Under the pieces are notes generated by a model. That model did not search any database. It saw nothing but the letters and a program-made list of their open reading frames with translations, and was not told where the DNA came from. From the NCBI GenBank assembly GCA_022225965.2, contig JAKJXP020000034.1:62001-126000 (forward strand): a stretch of DNA of 64,000 bases, read 5' to 3'. This stretch comes from Diatrype stigma. Its lineage: Eukaryota; Ascomycota; Sordariomycetes; Xylariales; Diatrypaceae. The translations under genes and the position numbers were made by a program. Shown piece after piece: positions 24,644-35,577 of this stretch. Numbering within the stretch: the first letter of the stretch is position 1; every line of letters starts with the position of its first letter.

Positions 24644-25154
24644 TATTGCTTGGCTAACTTGAGCCGTAAAGGTATCGGCTTTCCGGTAGCAATTCTGTGG
24701 AAAAGCCGTATCAGCATGCGGAAAAAGCTTATCCTCACATTTATCTTTAGCCTTATGTTTCTTATCATCGCGATTACAATCGTACGGGGTAATGTCTTTT
24801 ACCAAATACCTATACAGATCCACTACTCGTCAGGGCTAAAAACGCCTTTGATCCGTATTTTTAATGCTTTGCACATACGGTTAAGGAGTATTAAAGGGTA
24901 TTTTAAATCGAAAGGGTAAACTAAACTACATAATTTCCCATACAAATTAGGTGCAACCTAATGTTTTCCAGGTTTAAAGAATAATGGCGCCAACCATATT
25001 AACCTTAACCGCATATAAGTAAAACATTTGAATTTATGGAATAAAGCATTGTTTTTCTTTAACACCTATATCACCCCTAAAGGCGTTATAACTCCAGCAA
25101 ATAACGCGCTATAATTGCGTTATAACAGCGCTATAGCTTCATTATTATAGGTAT

Positions 25155-25250
25155 TATAGGAATTGCAGTTATAGGAATTACAGTTATAGGAATTATAGTT
25201 ATAGAAATTATAGTTGCAGGAATTACAGTTACAGGAATTACAATTACAGA
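25155..25250. repeat. 15-bp minisatellite inside the MITE
   Basis: About six copies of a unit like ATAGGAATTACAGTT with single-base variants (GCAGTT, TATAGTT, ACAGG). The array lies between the MITE arms and has no coding frame. Confidence 0.85.
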
Positions 25251-25310
25251 AAGCGATGCGCTGCAAAAGACGATATGCATTGATGGGAACTATTGCGATA
25301 TACCATGCTA

Positions 25311-25345
25311 CTTAATTTTGGGTGCAGAGTACACCAAAAATTAAG
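25311..25345. repeat. short hairpin inside the MITE
   Basis: CTTAATTTTGGGTG and CACCAAAAATTAAG form an inverted pair around a 7-base loop, with a single G-T type mismatch. It lies just inside the right MITE arm. It may be a folding element or the remnant of another nested insertion. Confidence 0.65.
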
Positions 25346-25453
25346 TACAAACTTAGTTTACCCTTTCGATTTAGAATACCCTTTGATACTCCCTGACCGT
25401 ATGTGCGAAGCACTAAAAATACGGGTCAAAGGCGTTTCTAGCCCTGACGAGTA

Positions 25454-26423
25454 ATACAGAAGACGCACATATGCAGCAGAGTGCGACCTTTACTTGCCCT
25501 GGTTCTTGTTGGCAGCCACCGGTGGCGTAAGGGGGTGGCTCACTCCTCAGGCTAGCGTATAGGTGGCGCGCGGCGCTTAGGGATAGTAGTAACTATACCT
25601 AGGTACATAGTAGGCAGTTACAACGGATTACAGGGGACGATAGGAAGCTTCTTGTCTTTACAAACAATACAAATAACCTTCAGCTGTTGGAATCATGGCC
25701 GGAACTGCACCCTCTTGGCTTTCGTCGCGTGTCTAGTAACGGCTACCTATCTCTGGGCAGTACGGTAACAGCCCCATAATGTACTGGCCTGCTGACGGCC
25801 GCTGGGCAAAGATATTTTACGGTGTAGTAAAACCGTAAACCGTGACGATCTCCCAAACGTTCATCGACTTTTCATCGACTTACAACATACACCTGCATAC
25901 AGGTACCTAATGGATTGCACTTGAGAACTTTTAGTAGAAGCTTAGGTACCTAGCAGCCTACCTAGCAGCCTACCTAGCAGCCTACCTAGGTACCTAGGTA
26001 CTGTACATGCCTAGTAGGTAGGTACTACCTGTAGTTAGCGCCGGCGCATTTCCTTAACGAAAGTCGCGTTAATTGACCTGGGCACGTCGCGACTGCAAGG
26101 CAAGGCTCGGCTGCATCTACTCCAAAGAATCCAAGCAGGCGACGCTACTTCGTACACATGAAAACTACCAACACACTTCATACCCAGGTAGGTATGAACA
26201 TATGAACACGCATACGCTGTAGGTATCAAGCATTGGATTCGCCTGCACGCTCACGTAATCCAGGTTGGCATTACCCTGTACCAATCTTGCGCCTACTCAT
26301 CTAGTTCCTACTAGGTATGCACTTGGTCCCTACATGTTTGCCAGGCAGCCCAGGTTTAGGGTGTGGAAGGCGACAGCGTTGTTGATGTTGGTGTTGGTGT
26401 TGATGTGAATAGCATCCCTCACA
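25454..26423. other. intergenic region upstream of HIR3
   Basis: About 970 bases. The first ~90 bases may hold the last traces of the receptor relic, but I cannot show it. From 25905 to 26030 there is a dense array of CCTAGCAGCCTA and CCTAGGTACCTA units, then more GGTAGGTA words near 26180. The HIR3 promoter must lie in the right-hand part. Confidence 0.5.
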
Positions 26424-29400
26424 ATGGTATGCTTACAATATCGCTCGATCGGGCTAAGAAAGCCTCCTGTATGACGAACGCTTGCTGACCTACTACTGTG
26501 CCATTGCGATAGCCAGCCTTTTCTGCCATCAACCTCGAACCCGAGGAGAGTATCGACGAGGAGATCGATACCACTCGAGAACTTCATGTATGTCTAACTG
26601 TCGCATCTGATAGCCTAGCAGAACTACCGCAGTCTAACTCCCATGATTCTCTTCAGATCGAGGAAGCCTTGAAGCTCTTCCAAACAGCCCTCAAATTCCA
26701 TGCACAGGGCCCCTCCCATTATGCCGAAGCCACCGAGGCATACGAAGCTCTCTTCCAATCCGATATCTTTCACTACCCCGAAAGCACAACCGACTTCGAG
26801 CGCACCGAGCGCCAGTCGGAACCCCAACCTCACCTTCCCGTAGATCTCTCCTTCGCCCAGTCCCTCGACGGCACCCAGGCCGATATCGATGGAAGTGGTA
26901 GCAGCTTACCTCAGACTTTGTATCTAGCATACAAGAACCATGCCCAGTTCGTCTTGGATCGCATCCGGCATCAAGCGAAAAGGCAACGCGAAAATCTTAG
27001 TCATGGCGACGGCGATGGCGCCCTCGAGCTGTTTCAGGACAGCGATGTACTCAAACAAGCCCGGAAGGCTCTGGAGGAGTTCAGCGTCGCCCTCGACCAC
27101 GACCCTGCGGATTCTGAACTCTGGAGGAGGGCTGCTCGTGTCGCCGCCTTTCTGAAGAGTGCAAGGACCAGTCGTTATTGTCTAGAGGCCGCTATCGAGC
27201 TTGATGATGATCCGGCTATCGATGAGGTCGACCCTCCGTCGCTCGCTGAAGGATTTGCTGGCGAGCAGCTAAAGGCCCAGCTCGACGTCCTCGCCGATAG
27301 TCTTTCCTTGTCTCACCCCATCATGGCCCCTTTCGTCAAACGCTCCATGTCTGAGCTCCTGAAGAAGAAATATCTGGATCCTTTTCCATTTCTCCCGGAT
27401 CCGACGTCATCGCTCGCGAGCCCGAGACCCGCGCCGTCTACTTCTGCCGAGCAACTCGAGCGGAGGTCGGTCCTCCCGGTTCCTACTGCGTCGTGGGCCG
27501 AGCTAGGCATGTCTATCGTGCATTTTGTCGCGGCCAAGGGCCTTTCAGGAGATGCTATCACGATCGAGCTGCCAGACATACCAGAAACGGCACATCTCCT
27601 GGATTCTGAGCCTACACTCGAGTCTCAAGAAGATGTCCAGATGCTAGCGGAGCGACCAAAGCCGCGGGAGACGGAGGATTCACAGGCAAAGCCAGCATCA
27701 GGAACGGAGACGGAGGCGGAGGCCACCCCAAAACCCAATAAGGACGACCAGAAGGGGTCCCCTAAGGAAACGCCTACGCAAGCCGACGCCGCCACTACAT
27801 CTGATCGTTCCCGGGCCGAACGCAGTACTTCCGTCCTCTCGAGAAAACGATCACAGTCTACTGCGGGACTGCCTGACGCAGGGGAAGAGGAAGCTGTAGA
27901 CCAGAAGAGGAGCAAGAGGACGCGCCGACGCGAAACGGCCGCCGAAGGAACACTCGATAGCAATGCCCTCCTGGCCGCGCAACTACAACCGTTCCAGGCT
28001 GCGGATCAGAACCTTTTCCAGATGACCCGCAATATGGTGGAGAACTTGGGAGTCACCGATCGTGACACCCTCGATCGTCTAGCCGAAGTGCTCGACTCCT
28101 GTGCGGCCGAGAACCGTGTTACCAAGGTGACGAGACCGCCTATGACGGACGTGCGCGAGTCCCTCCTAAATTATGACGAGGAGAGTACCAAGCTGCTATT
28201 GAACAAGAAGGAAGCTCCGTCCGTCGGCTTTTCATCCTTCCTGGAAGACTCTAAGCCAGGCTCCCAGAATAAATCGGAGACGCCACCGTTCAACGAGACG
28301 AGAGGACTGAAAGCTTTTGTCCAGTCGATCAACGACGGCTGGCTTAGTATCCAGGATGTTGCTTTCGAGTGGGTGAAGTGCGTTGGGCCGAGCTACTTAT
28401 CCAGCAAGTGGTCCGACTTGATGAAGACAGCGGTGGTGCAAGTCGTCAGCCACCTTGACGAAGAAATCTTCAATCGGCTGCACTACGAGCTCGAGCTTTG
28501 CAAATCACCCAGCAAGTCCTTCGCGGATAGGCTTTCTACTATCGACCAAATGGTCCAGATGCTCTTCGAGCTGCATATGGATGTGTATGAGCGGATCACC
28601 AATCCTAACAGCGCGGTAGATCTCGCCGTCCGTATAGAAACGAAGGGTAGGCTTGGGCGGTGGTTCGCTTTTGCTGCGCAGATGAGCAGGGACCGACCGG
28701 CAGGTTCGGATAGCGCATTGTCCGACCGGTTCCTATGGTCGGCCGTATTCGCCGTGACTCTCACCGAAGGCGTATCTAGAGACCACACATTACAATGCTG
28801 GAAGAGTTTGCGTGATGCCCTCGTCGAGAACCGGGAGACTGTAAATATACAGCTCCCAAACAATGCCATCATGCCCGAAGTCTCCGCTCATGCAGCGGAA
28901 AGAGAGATATCCAAACTCACGACGATGGATTTCTTCCTGGGCATCTTCCAAGATGACCTGAGGGACCCGGTGTCAGTTATCGAGAGTCTGGAACCCGTTT
29001 TGAATGCATCCGCCGTGTATACGGCCGCGAACCACGCACACCACGCGAATCACGCGAGTGACCACGAAGACACTCCAGCAGACACTAGCCAAAATGCCAT
29101 GTCAGACTCAGAGGCTATGGATGAGGATAAGCTGCCGATCACAGAGACGGCAACTCAAGGCCTACGTGATCTCTGGAAGTTCTTGTTGGGGGCGAGTACT
29201 GAACTGCGGCTCTTCCTCTGGACGCGTCTTGGCGACGCATACCAGGCCATCGACTATAAAACCAAACAATTCTCTTGTTTCCTCAGGAGCATTGAGATGG
29301 TTGTAGGCGATTTTGAGAGAGACCCTTTCCTAAGCATTGCAGTCGAGAAACGTCGCCCGCTGTTTATGAAAATGCTAAGGTTCATAGATGACTTGCTGAT

Positions 29401-32400
29401 CGACGCACTTACGATGGCATTAAACAACCCCACCACTTTCGATATTATTGATGATGACCATCTGAAGTCGAGCCTCTCAGCTCTAATCAAGCTCAGCGGC
29501 ATTCTCCACGTATCTTGCATGTATGAGGATGAAGTCCGCGTAGGATTAAGACGGCAGTCTACGAATACTATAGGGTTTCAATCGTACCTCACGAAACTCC
29601 GAGAGATGCAGGTGAGAAACTGGTCCTTGATGTATGCGATGCTCAAGGCGGGCATCTCGCAGAATGGGCCTGGATTCACTACACCAGAGAATGACCTGAC
29701 CGATTACCTGGCAGCGGTCCATCAGGTTCTGGGTCTCCGAAAATACTGCAAATCCTCGAATCGGATTTTCCTGAAGATGATGTTGGTCGAACTCCGGAAG
29801 CAGAACCAGATTGACGACTGGGAAGACCACATGGGACAAGTTCTCTACGATCTCTACGGTCTAAAGCTTGGTGTCGGCTCGTGGGAACTCCAGGAGCACG
29901 GCTGCCCCCCGGAAAAGCTGGAAAGACGGAATACAACGCCCTTAGTTGAGAAGGTGGCTATCCTGGCGAACCGTATACCGATGAAGGACCTCCTCAAGTC
30001 GGACCTGAAAGCCACGATCGAGCATATGCAACAAGCCATCGGCCAGACCAAGTCCAATCAGCAACTCATCCACAACCTGCGCAACTTCACTTCGATGCTG
30101 CATCAACCGATCCAACCACTGCGCCTCTATCAGGCTCTCAGGGGTAATGTCACGGCAGATGCCGTTACCGTCAACACACAAGACAGTATATTAGCTAAAC
30201 ATCAATGGTTCTTCTTACTGGGCATGATTGCTTTCAGCAAATTTAAGGGGGTCGATCTGAATAGGAGACAGACGCCAGGCGCCACGGACGACCTGCGCAT
30301 CGGTGCTACATTTTTACGCCAGCAATTGCAGTTTACGCCTGACCAGTGGGATGCCTGGTTCAGGCTTGCTGAATGCTTTGACTACGAACTCGACGAGTCC
30401 GTTCTCTGGACCGCCGACAAGATGAACAAGGAGCGGTCTGAGTTGGTCAAGTACCAACGCAGCGCGATCCATTGCTACACGCTGGCCTTATCTTATTCCC
30501 GGGGTATGGCATTAGATGCGACCGGCGAGAGCGCCGATACCTTACACGAGCTTTATCACGAGTTTGGTATGCGGATGTACGCCTCGAGTCGGGAGCCGTT
30601 TGCGATGGAGCCCTTCCACAACGCCGACAAGAAATGGGTCATTCACGAGATGGGTGCTGATGCAAAGGTGCTCACCTCCCAGATGGGGGATTACAAGGTG
30701 TGGAAATATGCCGCCGGGCTTTTCAGGAAAGCTATGGCGATAAAGCCTAAGGTCTGGAAGTAAGTTACTCCGTTATTGAATGCAACAGACGACTACGAGG
30801 GACGGCCACTAACCGAACACTAGGAACCCTTTCATGTTGGCAAAGTGTATCTGGAAGATGTATCGGAAACCTGACGAAGCCCTCGATTACCGTGATCGGC
30901 AGACGAGGCCGACAGTTCAGGATGTCATCTCCGCCTTGGAAAAGTCAGTCAAAGTGGTATCGGCACTGCCGAAGCCACGTCACGGCCAGGATCCGATATT
31001 GGAACCCCATTATAAAATCGTGGCGATCGTTCACAAACTAGTCATGAGCGAAGACCTAGAGCCACAGGAGGCTGCCGACATACTTCAACGTCAGCCATAT
31101 GCCATCCAAGGTGGCGAGCATCAGGAAATCAACGAGCCCGAGGACTGGGAGCCATTTGTCATCAAGACTCTCACCCACCTACGAGAGAAAGATAGGTCGA
31201 ACTGGCAGCATCGCATCATCATGCGTCATGCAAGGATCCTGTTCGATGAGAACGCCGAGGACTCTACTCATGTGCAGGCCACGGCTGCCTTCCAAATTCT
31301 GAACAAGGCCATGCTCACGAAAACGATGGTCATGAATGTCTGGAAATGCGACGCTGAGCGGCCAGGCCGACATCACGTGTACACAGAACAGTATGTCAGG
31401 TTCGTAGTGAAACTGTTGACGGTACTGAAGGACAGGACGAACTTCGAGCTTTTACTCCGGCGTCTGCGTAAGAAGGGCGCCGATTTCTATCACTTCAACG
31501 ACCTGTGGCAATTCTGCTGCTTGGCCTACCTGCGGCTTATCCGCAAGGCGTACCAGATCAGCCCGGTTCTTGAGGATGAATTCAAACCGACGACACCAGA
31601 GGAATTCGAGATTATTGCCGGCAGGATCAATGACTGGTCTTCCGATCCAGCATCGTCCCACACGGCGCTCAGTGCTCTACAGGAAACGGTCGAGCTGAAA
31701 AAGCTCAACGCCGGGCTCATGAAAGCCGGTGCTATCGATGACCTGATCAGCGACTGCTATACCGCCCTGTACTTCGACATCGGCAAGTCACTACCCGGTC
31801 CCGCGGTGTCTGACCTCCTTGAAGAGCGCGAAAAGGCTCGTCGCCACGAGGAAGAGGAGCGCCAACAGAACGCGTCCGATGCCAATGGTGCGAACCCCTT
31901 CAGCAACATCTTGAATCCCCCGTCGCACGAGAACGAGAGCGCCGAGGGCGCCAATGCCGCCGCTGCTGCTACCGGTTCTGCAGATAAGACCGCCACAACC
32001 ACCACCACAACAGATGGCAAAGATACCCAACGGCCTCGCAGGGCAGGGATCCGGAGGGCCGATCTCCTCCGGAAAGCAGAACAGGCTGTGCTGCGCGCTC
32101 AGGAAGGCCCGGCCAAACCCTCCGCAGCGACAACCACCACTGCCAAGTCGCGCAGCCGCAGCTCCGTGTCGAGCGGTAACAAGACTCCAGCAGCCGCTGA
32201 CGATGATGATGCCAAGGATCGTGAGGACGCGGACGCAGGCAGCGGTGGTGAGGAAGATGAGGAGGATGATGGGGACGTGCATATGAAGGACGAAGGCGAC
32301 GAGGCGGAGGGAGAAGGAGAAGGGGAGGGAGAGGCTGAAGAGCTGAGCGTGCACGATTCAGCCGACGACGAGAGCGACCTCAGCGATGTCCCACCGGAAG

Positions 32401-32684
32401 ACCTGTTAGATGAGGACGAGGCGCAGCGGCTGATGTTCCCGAACCTGATGCGCAGGAGTATGGACGATAACGGCGGCGGCGGCGCAGCGGGCTCGGGTAG
32501 CGATGCGGATGACGACCATGACGATGACGAAGAAGAAGAGGAGGAGGAAGAGGAGGAGCTAGGGGAAGAGGAAGAAGAAGGAGCAGAGGAAGAAGAAGGG
32601 GAAGAAGAAAACAATGCTGATAATGAAGAAGGCGATGCCGAGGAAGGAGACCAAGACCTCGAAGATGAGGAGCGAGATGACTGA
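26424..32684 (+). CDS. HIR3: histone transcription regulator 3 (HIR complex subunit Hir3)
   Basis: Four exons, 2013 aa. Exon 1 (26424-26426) is only the ATG, followed directly by donor GTATGC. Exon 2 (26513-26587) encodes PAFSAINLEPEESIDEEIDT and ends at GTATGT. Exon 3 is 26657-30759 (IEEALKLFQTALKFHAQGP onward, ending at GTAAGT). Exon 4 is 30824-32684, joined as VWKNPFMLAKCIWKMY. Hir3 (CABIN1 in animals) is the large TPR-like scaffold of the nuclear HIR histone-chaperone complex, which deposits H3-H4 independently of replication and represses histone genes. Visible elements are N-terminal TPR-like helices, a basic cluster near residue 440 (KRSKRTRRRE) likely to be a nuclear signal, long helical repeats, and a low-complexity C-terminus with Ala/Thr runs followed by a ~150-residue acidic tail made mostly of E and D. 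Length and the NLEPEE start fit the ascomycete family. The gene is well isolated on the left by repeats. Confidence 0.9.
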
Positions 32685-32976
32685 TAAGTCGTATTCAGCC
32701 ACAGCTCTATGTTATATTAGGATTGTAGATAAACGATATTGATATTGATGCACATCGTTGAGACTCGTACCAAATGGACATGTCTACCTACGTATGATTA
32801 GGCTTGTCTTGACAACAGCGTCCTATCACCTAGTCCTAAATCACCTCAAGGTAGGTGATTCGTGATTTACGTTCAAGATGACATTCCTCAAGATTGCAAC
32901 TTTCAGGAGAGGCTCATGCGGTGGCTCAACAGCCAAATACTTGGCAGGCAGGTGCAAATAAGCTAGATTGGTAGAG
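32685..32976. other. tail-to-tail spacer
   Basis: About 290 bases between convergent genes (HIR3 plus strand, secreted protein minus strand). It contains ATATTGATATTGAT and TACCTACGTATG words. Presumed 3' UTRs and polyadenylation signals; nothing else seen. Confidence 0.5.
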
Positions 32977-33735
32977 TTAAGAGATAACCCTAATGCATTG
33001 CATATAATCTTGCCCCTTTTCAAAGATCCACCTTTGCTCAGCAACATAGCCACCGATATCACAAGCACCGTTGAAAATCGAGGGTGCCACCGACGTCCTG
33101 ACACCGACGCTTTCACAGCCGGGGATGTCGGCAGGCGAGCCCGTATACTGCAGGTAAAACAGCCGGTACCAGGAGCCCTCGCCAGTGTCCGTGTCATTGC
33201 CAGACTGCTCGCACAACAAAAAACCGTTGACGATACCGATATCAACGGCGTGGAAGGGGCTGTACGTGCCCGTAGAGCTGCCCGCCGTCAGCGCCCAATC
33301 CGTGTCGACGCCGCCGGGCCACTCATCCGGGCCCGAGAAGGCGAAGGAGAACCGCGTCGTCGTCCCATTGGCGGCACTGGTCTCATCGTAGCTGTTTAAG
33401 TGGCCTGTGGGGCCAAGGTCGTAGAGCTGGTTGATGTTGTTGCGGGCTTGGCTCCAGAACCCGCCCAAGCGCAGGTTGCCCAGCAGCACCGGCGATGACG
33501 GGTCGATGACGGCAATCGAGCCTGTCGGGATCAGCGGATCGGGCCGCAGCTGGACAACGCGGTTGTTTGTCGCTGCATTGGTGGAGGCGATAGTAAAGAC
33601 GAGGCCGTTGTCGCTCTCGGTGGTGTTCAGGTTGGCGGGGTAGTTGAACGGGCATGACGAGCTACGAGCGGCAGCCGTCGCACTCATAGCAAATGCAAGA
33701 GCTACTACGGTTACTGTGGACTTGAGCAGGGCCAT
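32977..33735 (-). CDS. small secreted protein of unknown function
   Basis: Single exon, 252 aa, unrecognised. It starts at the ATG of MALLKSTVTVVALAFAMSA, a clear signal peptide with probable cleavage after ATAAA. In-frame codons further upstream would only place polar residues ahead of the signal. The mature protein has six or more cysteines (SSSCPFNYP near the new N-terminus, LLCEQSG, IPGCESVG, GACDIGG, YMQCI) that could pair, several N-glycosylation sequons (NTT, NGT, NDT), and no membrane anchor. The sequence alternates short polar and hydrophobic segments, suggesting a beta-rich extracellular fold (GSIAVIDPSSPVLLGNLRLG; FAFSGPDEWPGGVDTDW). A secreted enzyme, wall protein or effector-like protein are all possible. 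The stop at 32977 could be preceded by an unseen 3' intron. Confidence 0.68.
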   Translation of the reverse strand: MALLKSTVTVVALAFAMSATAAARSSSCPFNYPANLNTTESDNGLVFTIASTNAATNNRVVQLRPDPLIPTGSIAVIDPSSPVLLGNLRLGGFWSQARNNINQLYDLGPTGHLNSYDETSAANGTTTRFSFAFSGPDEWPGGVDTDWALTAGSSTGTYSPFHAVDIGIVNGFLLCEQSGNDTDTGEGSWYRLFYLQYTGSPADIPGCESVGVRTSVAPSIFNGACDIGGYVAEQRWIFEKGQDYMQCIRVIS

Positions 33736-35577
33736 TTTCGTTGGGGTCGTGCTTAAGATCACAGGGTGTGGTACAAAGTGGGAAAGCCTTAGTGTAGTCC
33801 ATGGTGGCCGAGTGAAGGGGTAGAGTCGACAAGGGGAAACATGATATTGAAAGAAGGTGAAATAGGAGTTCTATAGTTGTGTCTAATAAGGTTCAACAGG
33901 ACGGTGCTTCTTGATTTGACATAGTATGAGCTAGTTGAATGCTATGAAGACGAAACATAGCATGATAAGTGTTCAAAGGCTTGTTGATCAGGATAGCCAG
34001 GTGTGAAAACCTATACAGCATGTAGAGTTTGGTGGTATACTATAATTAGAAAAAGTTCTGTAAAAGCAAAGTTGAAGGGTCTCAAAAGTATGGCACATGG
34101 TAGAACGATCTTCAACCCCATCTTTTTTAAGGAGACACATTACTATGTGATATAATACCTACCAATTTGCAAGGCCACTTTCGACCTCATGCCGGAATTC
34201 TATAGTACAACTGGGCCGGGGTACCTTGTCAGTAAGCAGATGTAATGACGGCATTGCTGTCTTCAGTCTGAGACGGGACCCCTCTCTACTTCAGTCAAGC
34301 TCATGCTGACTATTTCGTATCAGTAATGTTGTTGAGACCCATCGCTCCATGATTGGCCACGAATGGGACCCGGGGCATACGGCCATAGCTACATATGACG
34401 AAGAGTATGAAGTGTGTGAGGCTATTATGAGGTGTTAGTGCTTGCAACAATCATAGGCCAGGTGGATTCCACATTACATCAACGAGGAAGTAAGAGATAA
34501 CTGCTTTATATGGGATTGCCAGTCAAGTATACTCCCTCAGACTTGAAAGAACGAACACCTTTTCGTAGTTCCTAACGTACTAACAAACAGGCTAGAACAA
34601 CGCCTCCCGTAATGCCATGCGACCACTTGTCTCTGAGCATTCGATTAGCCCTTTACACGTTACAGCTTGGCAAGCCTATCGTCAACCTGAATGTGTGTAT
34701 AGACAGACATAGACAGACGGTAGCTGGTTACGAAGCTGGACTAGATGTAGTCTCCAAGTATATTTTGATTGGCTCATGAAGAAAGAAAGGGGGCAGATCT
34801 CTGTTCGCATTTTCAGCTCAGCCTGGGCACCTACCATGTTGCTATATGTTATTATCTAGGAATCGAATTTGGCCACTTCCAGCTCCCAGGAAGATTCATT
34901 GTCAGGCTATAACATATACGAACAGACATGAATAGGACGGAGTTCTGATATTCTGAGCGTTGCCTCTGAGATTTGATAGACGTCTTCGGGCCTTGATCGG
35001 GTCTTGTTTCAAACACGAATACAGAAGATCGGGGTGCCCTCTTGGCGAAGCCGCCTTGTCCTTGACCTTTCTAGTAAGAAGTGGGACATGTCTAATGCCC
35101 AGAGAAGCATCTTGTAAGAGCGTGACAAATTCTGGAAGCTTACAGTTAGATCACTACGTATACTGCAAAACCAAGCCTTGGCATAACATGTCTTGTATGA
35201 GGTGTGAAAAGACATCGACCATCGCTTGACTGACCTTCTTGAGTACCGTACAAAATCCAGTCATCTCGTCAGTTGTTGATATCGAAAGCTCTTTGCAACC
35301 GTAGTAGGCGACGCCAGAAATAGCAAATGTTCGTTGAGGTTATAACATCCACTCAAATCTAGTCCGTCCAGGGACTAAAGGGGTATATATTTACACCGAA
35401 AATCAAGGACCTAGAGCCAAAGCCAGATAATACTTGCCAAACACTTCAGCTCCAGACCCGATTCGACACTAACTCATTCATCTTCATTCATCACGGCCCG
35501 ATCACTCGTCATCCAGAAAGCGACTGGCTATCTGGCCGAACACTGGGACTTCGAACCTATATATCATCGTTAGCACC
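33736..35577. other. intergenic region
   Basis: About 1.8 kb, moderately AT-rich, without a supported gene. The segment next to 33736 is the likely promoter of the secreted-protein gene. Two convergent overlapping frames at 34960-35229 and 35215-35009 lack any family signature. Confidence 0.5.

Larger units (their letters stand above)
22705..24645 (-). mobile_element. degenerate Fot1/pogo-type Tc1-mariner transposon
   Basis: A 1937-bp element (22707-24643) flanked by TA on both sides (22705-22706 and 24644-24645), the target duplication of Tc1/mariner elements. The ends are 46-bp inverted repeats. Length and ends fit Fot1-like elements of ascomycetes. The transposase lies on the minus strand around 24030-23820. 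It keeps the second-strand motif YNVDEVGIMKGIRENDL (NxDExG with the first catalytic Asp), followed by NWIFIMVYISVNERTF and LPLIIFNGKS, typical of pogo/Fot1 DDE transposases. The interior is extremely A+T rich, filled with stops, and cannot encode an active enzyme. All seven mismatches between the two ends are transitions, as RIP would leave. Confidence 0.88.
21905..24825 (+). pseudogene. rhodopsin-domain (PTH11-like) receptor relic split by a transposon
   Basis: Fragments of a fungal seven-helix integral membrane protein of the rhodopsin-domain/PTH11-like class. Exon 1 (21905-21976) reads MEANTTGLVISPTGNNAISA and ends at GTAAGC. After an intron with branch site CGCTAAC, exon 2 starts at 22056 with VLTWLFFGLCTVAFAIRAYI, then YVCFRRLSVEDYI. 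At the A7 run (22294-22301) the frame shifts, and homology resumes as NITMVGVLLVKLNFLLFSRR and ATAQIGMQDFQCFFG. A second shift near 22535-22550 leads to NFSAVVDAMSDFL. The element at 22707-24643 then interrupts. Beyond it, from about 24680, the same protein continues as FPVAILWKSRISMRKKLIL, FIFSLMFLIIAITIVRG, until the MITE at 24826. A GTAAGT just left and GCTAAC..GTAAAG just right of the element suggest it landed in an intron. No intact product is possible. Confidence 0.75.
24824..25453. mobile_element. 626-bp MITE with ~99-bp terminal inverted repeats
   Basis: Non-autonomous DNA element at 24826-25451 flanked by TA (24824-24825 and 25452-25453). The ends are long inverted repeats (24826-24924 and 25353-25451) starting CTCGTCAGGGCTA. 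The eight differences I count between the arms are all transitions, and in each the left arm has the A/T form. Inside are a 15-bp minisatellite (25155-25250) and a 35-base hairpin (25311-25345). There is no coding capacity. The TA target and lack of genes suggest mobilisation by a Tc1/mariner-type transposase, but the ends do not match those of the neighbouring Fot1-like element. Confidence 0.85.

Noticed and set aside
31791..32614. Minus-strand Ser-rich frames of 187 and 171 codons
   Set aside because: They are the complement of the HIR3 acidic tail, where GAR codons read as serine and leucine codons.
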